NCBI GenBank assembly: GCA_965199005.1
Contig: CBDAQK010000006.1
Location: 62,001 to 126,000, forward strand
Length of the DNA: 64,000 bases
Direction: 5' to 3'
DNA from: LMUY01 sp965199005
GTDB taxonomy: Bacteria; Pseudomonadota; Alphaproteobacteria; Acetobacterales; Acetobacteraceae
Shown: positions 62,322-64,000 of the stretch, piece by piece
How the letters are laid out: every line of letters begins with the position of its first letter
Numbering within the stretch: position 1 is the first letter of the stretch
The notes under the pieces: generated by a model
What the model was told of the DNA's origin: nothing
The model's database searches: none
What the model saw: only the letters and a program-made list of their open reading frames with translations
Program-made: the position numbers and the translations under genes

Positions 62322-62753
62322 GTGAGCAGCATCGCGCGTGGCGTCATCGACCCGTTGGTTTGCCAAGCGATCGAGGCGCTGGTCGCGGAACATGCCTGGC
62401 TTATCGACCACGGCCAGGCCAACCGTTTGCCGGAGCTCTATTTGGATGATGGCCGCGTGCTCGGCATCGGGCCCGACAAGGTCGGGCAGCGCGCCATCGC
62501 TGAATGGGCCAACGAACGGCACGCCATGACCGGCCGCTGCTCGCGGCATGTCCAATCCAATATCCGGCTGGTGTCCACGCTGCCGGGTGAAGTGAGCGGA
62601 ACGGTGGTGCTGACGCTCTATCGGCATGATGGCGCAGGTAAGGGCCGCCCAGTGCCGATGATGATCGCCGAGTACGAGGACCAGTATCGGCTTTGTCCTG
62701 ACGGCCAGTGGCGGTTCTTGGAACGCCGCCTTTCGGTCATCTTCGCCGAGTGA
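62322..62753 (+). CDS. SnoaL-like (NTF2-fold) protein
   Basis: A 143-residue cone-fold protein: ALVAEHAWLIDHGQANRLPELYLDDGRVLGIG, HVQSNIRLVSTLPGEVSGTVVLTLYR and QWRFLERRLSVIFAE (each quoted in part) are the SnoaL_4 pattern, with the His-containing loop SRHVQSN. It is more distant from the two SnoaL-like proteins at 16360 and 18528 than those are from each other. A GTG at 62322 is the only start that keeps the first helix. Convergent with the LysR gene, two hairpins between. Confidence 0.75.
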   Translation: MSSIARGVIDPLVCQAIEALVAEHAWLIDHGQANRLPELYLDDGRVLGIGPDKVGQRAIAEWANERHAMTGRCSRHVQSNIRLVSTLPGEVSGTVVLTLYRHDGAGKGRPVPMMIAEYEDQYRLCPDGQWRFLERRLSVIFAE

Positions 62754-62820
62754 AGCAGCGGCCGGAGCCTGTCGCGCCCACTGCGTCATCCAGCGTGCAA
62801 TGGAAGCGTTTATTGACTTC

Positions 62821-62868
62821 GGGCTTGTTCGACGTCAGTCGAATTGATTGGCCGCGTCAAACAAGCCC
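62821..62868. terminator. Stem-loop with 14-bp arms after the SnoaL-like gene
   Basis: Arms GGGCTTGTTCGACG (62821-62834) and CGTCAAACAAGCCC (62855-62868) pair at 13 of 14 positions around a 20-base loop, followed by TAAGCCTTTGTTGTT. Probably a transcription end for the forward gene. Confidence 0.55.
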
Positions 62869-62885
62869 TAAGCCTTTGTTGTTAG

Positions 62886-62932
62886 AGGCAGCGTTGTCGG
62901 CGTGCCGACGGACTTATTTGCCGACGCTGCCT
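62886..62932. terminator. Second stem-loop abutting the LysR stop codon
   Basis: AGGCAGCG...TCGGC on the left and GCCGACGCTGCCT (62920-62932) on the right pair over 13 positions with a small bulge; an inner GTCGGC-GT-GCCGAC palindrome sits at 62896-62909, so two alternative folds exist. The right arm reaches the LysR stop codon, so it may end the leftward transcript. Confidence 0.5.
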
Positions 62933-63831
62933 TAGGACGCCGGACGAAGCCGTGTGCGCTGCAGGAGATCGAGGAAGTGGTTTGCCGCAGGCGTCAGCAC
63001 CAGATCGGCGCGCTTGATGATGACGATGGGCGGCGCGGCGAGTTCTTCCTGCACTGGGATGGTCACGAGCATACCACGGGTCAGTGCGAATTCGTTCCAC
63101 TGGACGGGCACCATCGACAGCAAGTCGCTGTTCAGCAGGCACGTCATCAGCGTCAGCGCGGACTGGCTCCGCAGCGACACCTTTGGAGGCGCCATCCCAT
63201 GTTGGCCGAAGATGATGCCAATCTCATCCTCGTCCGTCAGCATGATCGAGTTCGTGGCCCAGTTTGCCCGGGCAAGCTCCTGCAACGTCGTCGCCTTCGC
63301 CAATTTGTGGCCCACGCGGCACAACACCGCCCGCCGGTTCACGCTGACGACTTGGCGCGTCAATTCCGGTGCGATCCTTTGCCCGGGGTCGACGCCGACA
63401 TAGAAGTCGACGCTGCCATCCCGCAATCCTGGTTCCAGGGTGGGATAGAAGCCCTCGATGATATGCAGCTTCGCGTCGGGAAACCGCTTGGTGAATGGGC
63501 GCAGGGTGGATGGCAGTAGCGCCAGGTGGGCGGCAATCGACAGCCCGGCCGTCACGATGCCGCCGCTCGCACCGCCGAACTGCCCCACTTCGTCGCGCGC
63601 ACGACGCACCTCGCGCACGATGGAGATGGCCCTTCGGACGAAGAGCTGCCCGAGCGGCGTGGCAACCACCCCGCGCGAGCGGCGCTCGAACAAGGACGCG
63701 CCCAACTCCCGCTCGAGTTCCGCCAGGCTCCGCGTCAGCGCCGGTTGGCCGATTTGCAGGCTGCGGGCCGCAGATCGGATGCTGCCCTGCTCGGCGATGG
63801 CGACCACCTCATGCAACTGGTTGAGCTTCAC
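62932..63831 (-). CDS. LysR-family transcriptional regulator
   Basis: About 299 residues. KLNQLHEVVAIAEQGSIRSAARSLQIGQPALTRSLAELEREL is the LysR helix-turn-helix (quoted in part: SAARSLQIGQPALTRS); the rest is a type 2 periplasmic-binding-like effector domain. LysR proteins of this group start MKLNQL..., so I chose the GTG at 63831 (AAAGGGA just ahead); the frame is open to 63981 with an ATG at 63861 as alternative. Its likely target lies beyond the right edge of the window or is the monooxygenase operon at 58812-61716. Confidence 0.88.
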   Translation of the reverse strand: MKLNQLHEVVAIAEQGSIRSAARSLQIGQPALTRSLAELERELGASLFERRSRGVVATPLGQLFVRRAISIVREVRRARDEVGQFGGASGGIVTAGLSIAAHLALLPSTLRPFTKRFPDAKLHIIEGFYPTLEPGLRDGSVDFYVGVDPGQRIAPELTRQVVSVNRRAVLCRVGHKLAKATTLQELARANWATNSIMLTDEDEIGIIFGQHGMAPPKVSLRSQSALTLMTCLLNSDLLSMVPVQWNEFALTRGMLVTIPVQEELAAPPIVIIKRADLVLTPAANHFLDLLQRTRLRPAS

Positions 63832-64000
63832 GTTTCCCTTTGGCCGATGACTAAAATGCATCACTGGACGCAGGATCGCATCTTCATCCCAAACGCTCAA
63901 GCTGGGATAATGGAGTTTGGAAACATTGCGGCGATCGGGTTTGGGCCCGGTTGCGGAAGGCCCGGTCCGCGTCTCGGCCACAACAACTCACCTGGAGGAT

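Overview
The window is high-GC and densely coded, with no rRNA, tRNA, phage or insertion sequence that I can see. The gene families (fused TRAP permeases, Liv-type ABC operons, MmgE/PrpD and CaiB enzymes, a Fur-type metal regulator, an ExbB-ExbD-TonB set, SmoEFG-type polyol ABC genes) suggest a chromosomal segment of a metabolically versatile alphaproteobacterium. Rhodospirillales/Acetobacteraceae is my best guess from gene content, not from a marker gene. It reads as a catabolic accessory region: about a dozen transport-plus-enzyme modules, most with their own GntR, LysR or AraC regulator.

Layout. 2-10545: a DapA-family aldolase, 3-hydroxyanthranilate 3,4-dioxygenase, a complete branched-chain-type ABC transporter (livK-like, livH, livM, livG, livF), an arylformamidase-like hydrolase, then hutH and hutU preceded by a 71-codon remnant of hutI that has lost its middle. 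10699-19073: a DUF1330 protein and a NodD-like LysR regulator, divergent from a module with two unrelated flavin monooxygenases, a VOC protein, an SDR without the catalytic Tyr, an MFS carrier and two related SnoaL-like proteins, one frameshifted. 19361-24113: an AhpD/CMD-like protein and a three-gene drug efflux system (EmrB-like, EmrA-like, NodT-like).

24388-34680: a GntR regulator and a TRAP/CoA module (DctP, MmgE/PrpD, CaiB CoA-transferase, atypical enoyl-CoA hydratase homologue, fused DctQM, HMG-CoA-lyase-like enzyme, a second Tyr-less SDR, cupin, Hyi-like isomerase). A palindromic operator core is shared by the gntR promoter and the internal promoter of this module. 34538-35977 is a carotenoid oxygenase that overlaps the isomerase tail to tail. 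36368-41166: AraC regulator, XylFGH-like sugar ABC transporter and an SDR dehydrogenase. 41174-47221: a Fur/Zur-like regulator, an orphan Zn/Mn-type binding protein and, divergently, a TonB receptor with its own ExbB, ExbD and TonB.

47512-48221 holds two small proteins of unknown function. 48429-54520 is a polyol operon (mannitol/arabinitol dehydrogenase, SmoEFG-like ABC proteins without an ATPase, xylulokinase), most simply read as D-arabinitol use through D-xylulose. 54526-58768: GntR regulator, orphan peptide-type binding protein and a CocE/NonD hydrolase. 58812-63831: an aromatic-type FAD monooxygenase with an MFS carrier, a SnoaL-like protein and a LysR regulator. The most promising unfamiliar systems are the TRAP/CoA module with its shared operator and the double-flavin-monooxygenase module; the clearest evolutionary events are the hutI internal deletion and the single-base frameshift in the SnoaL-like gene.
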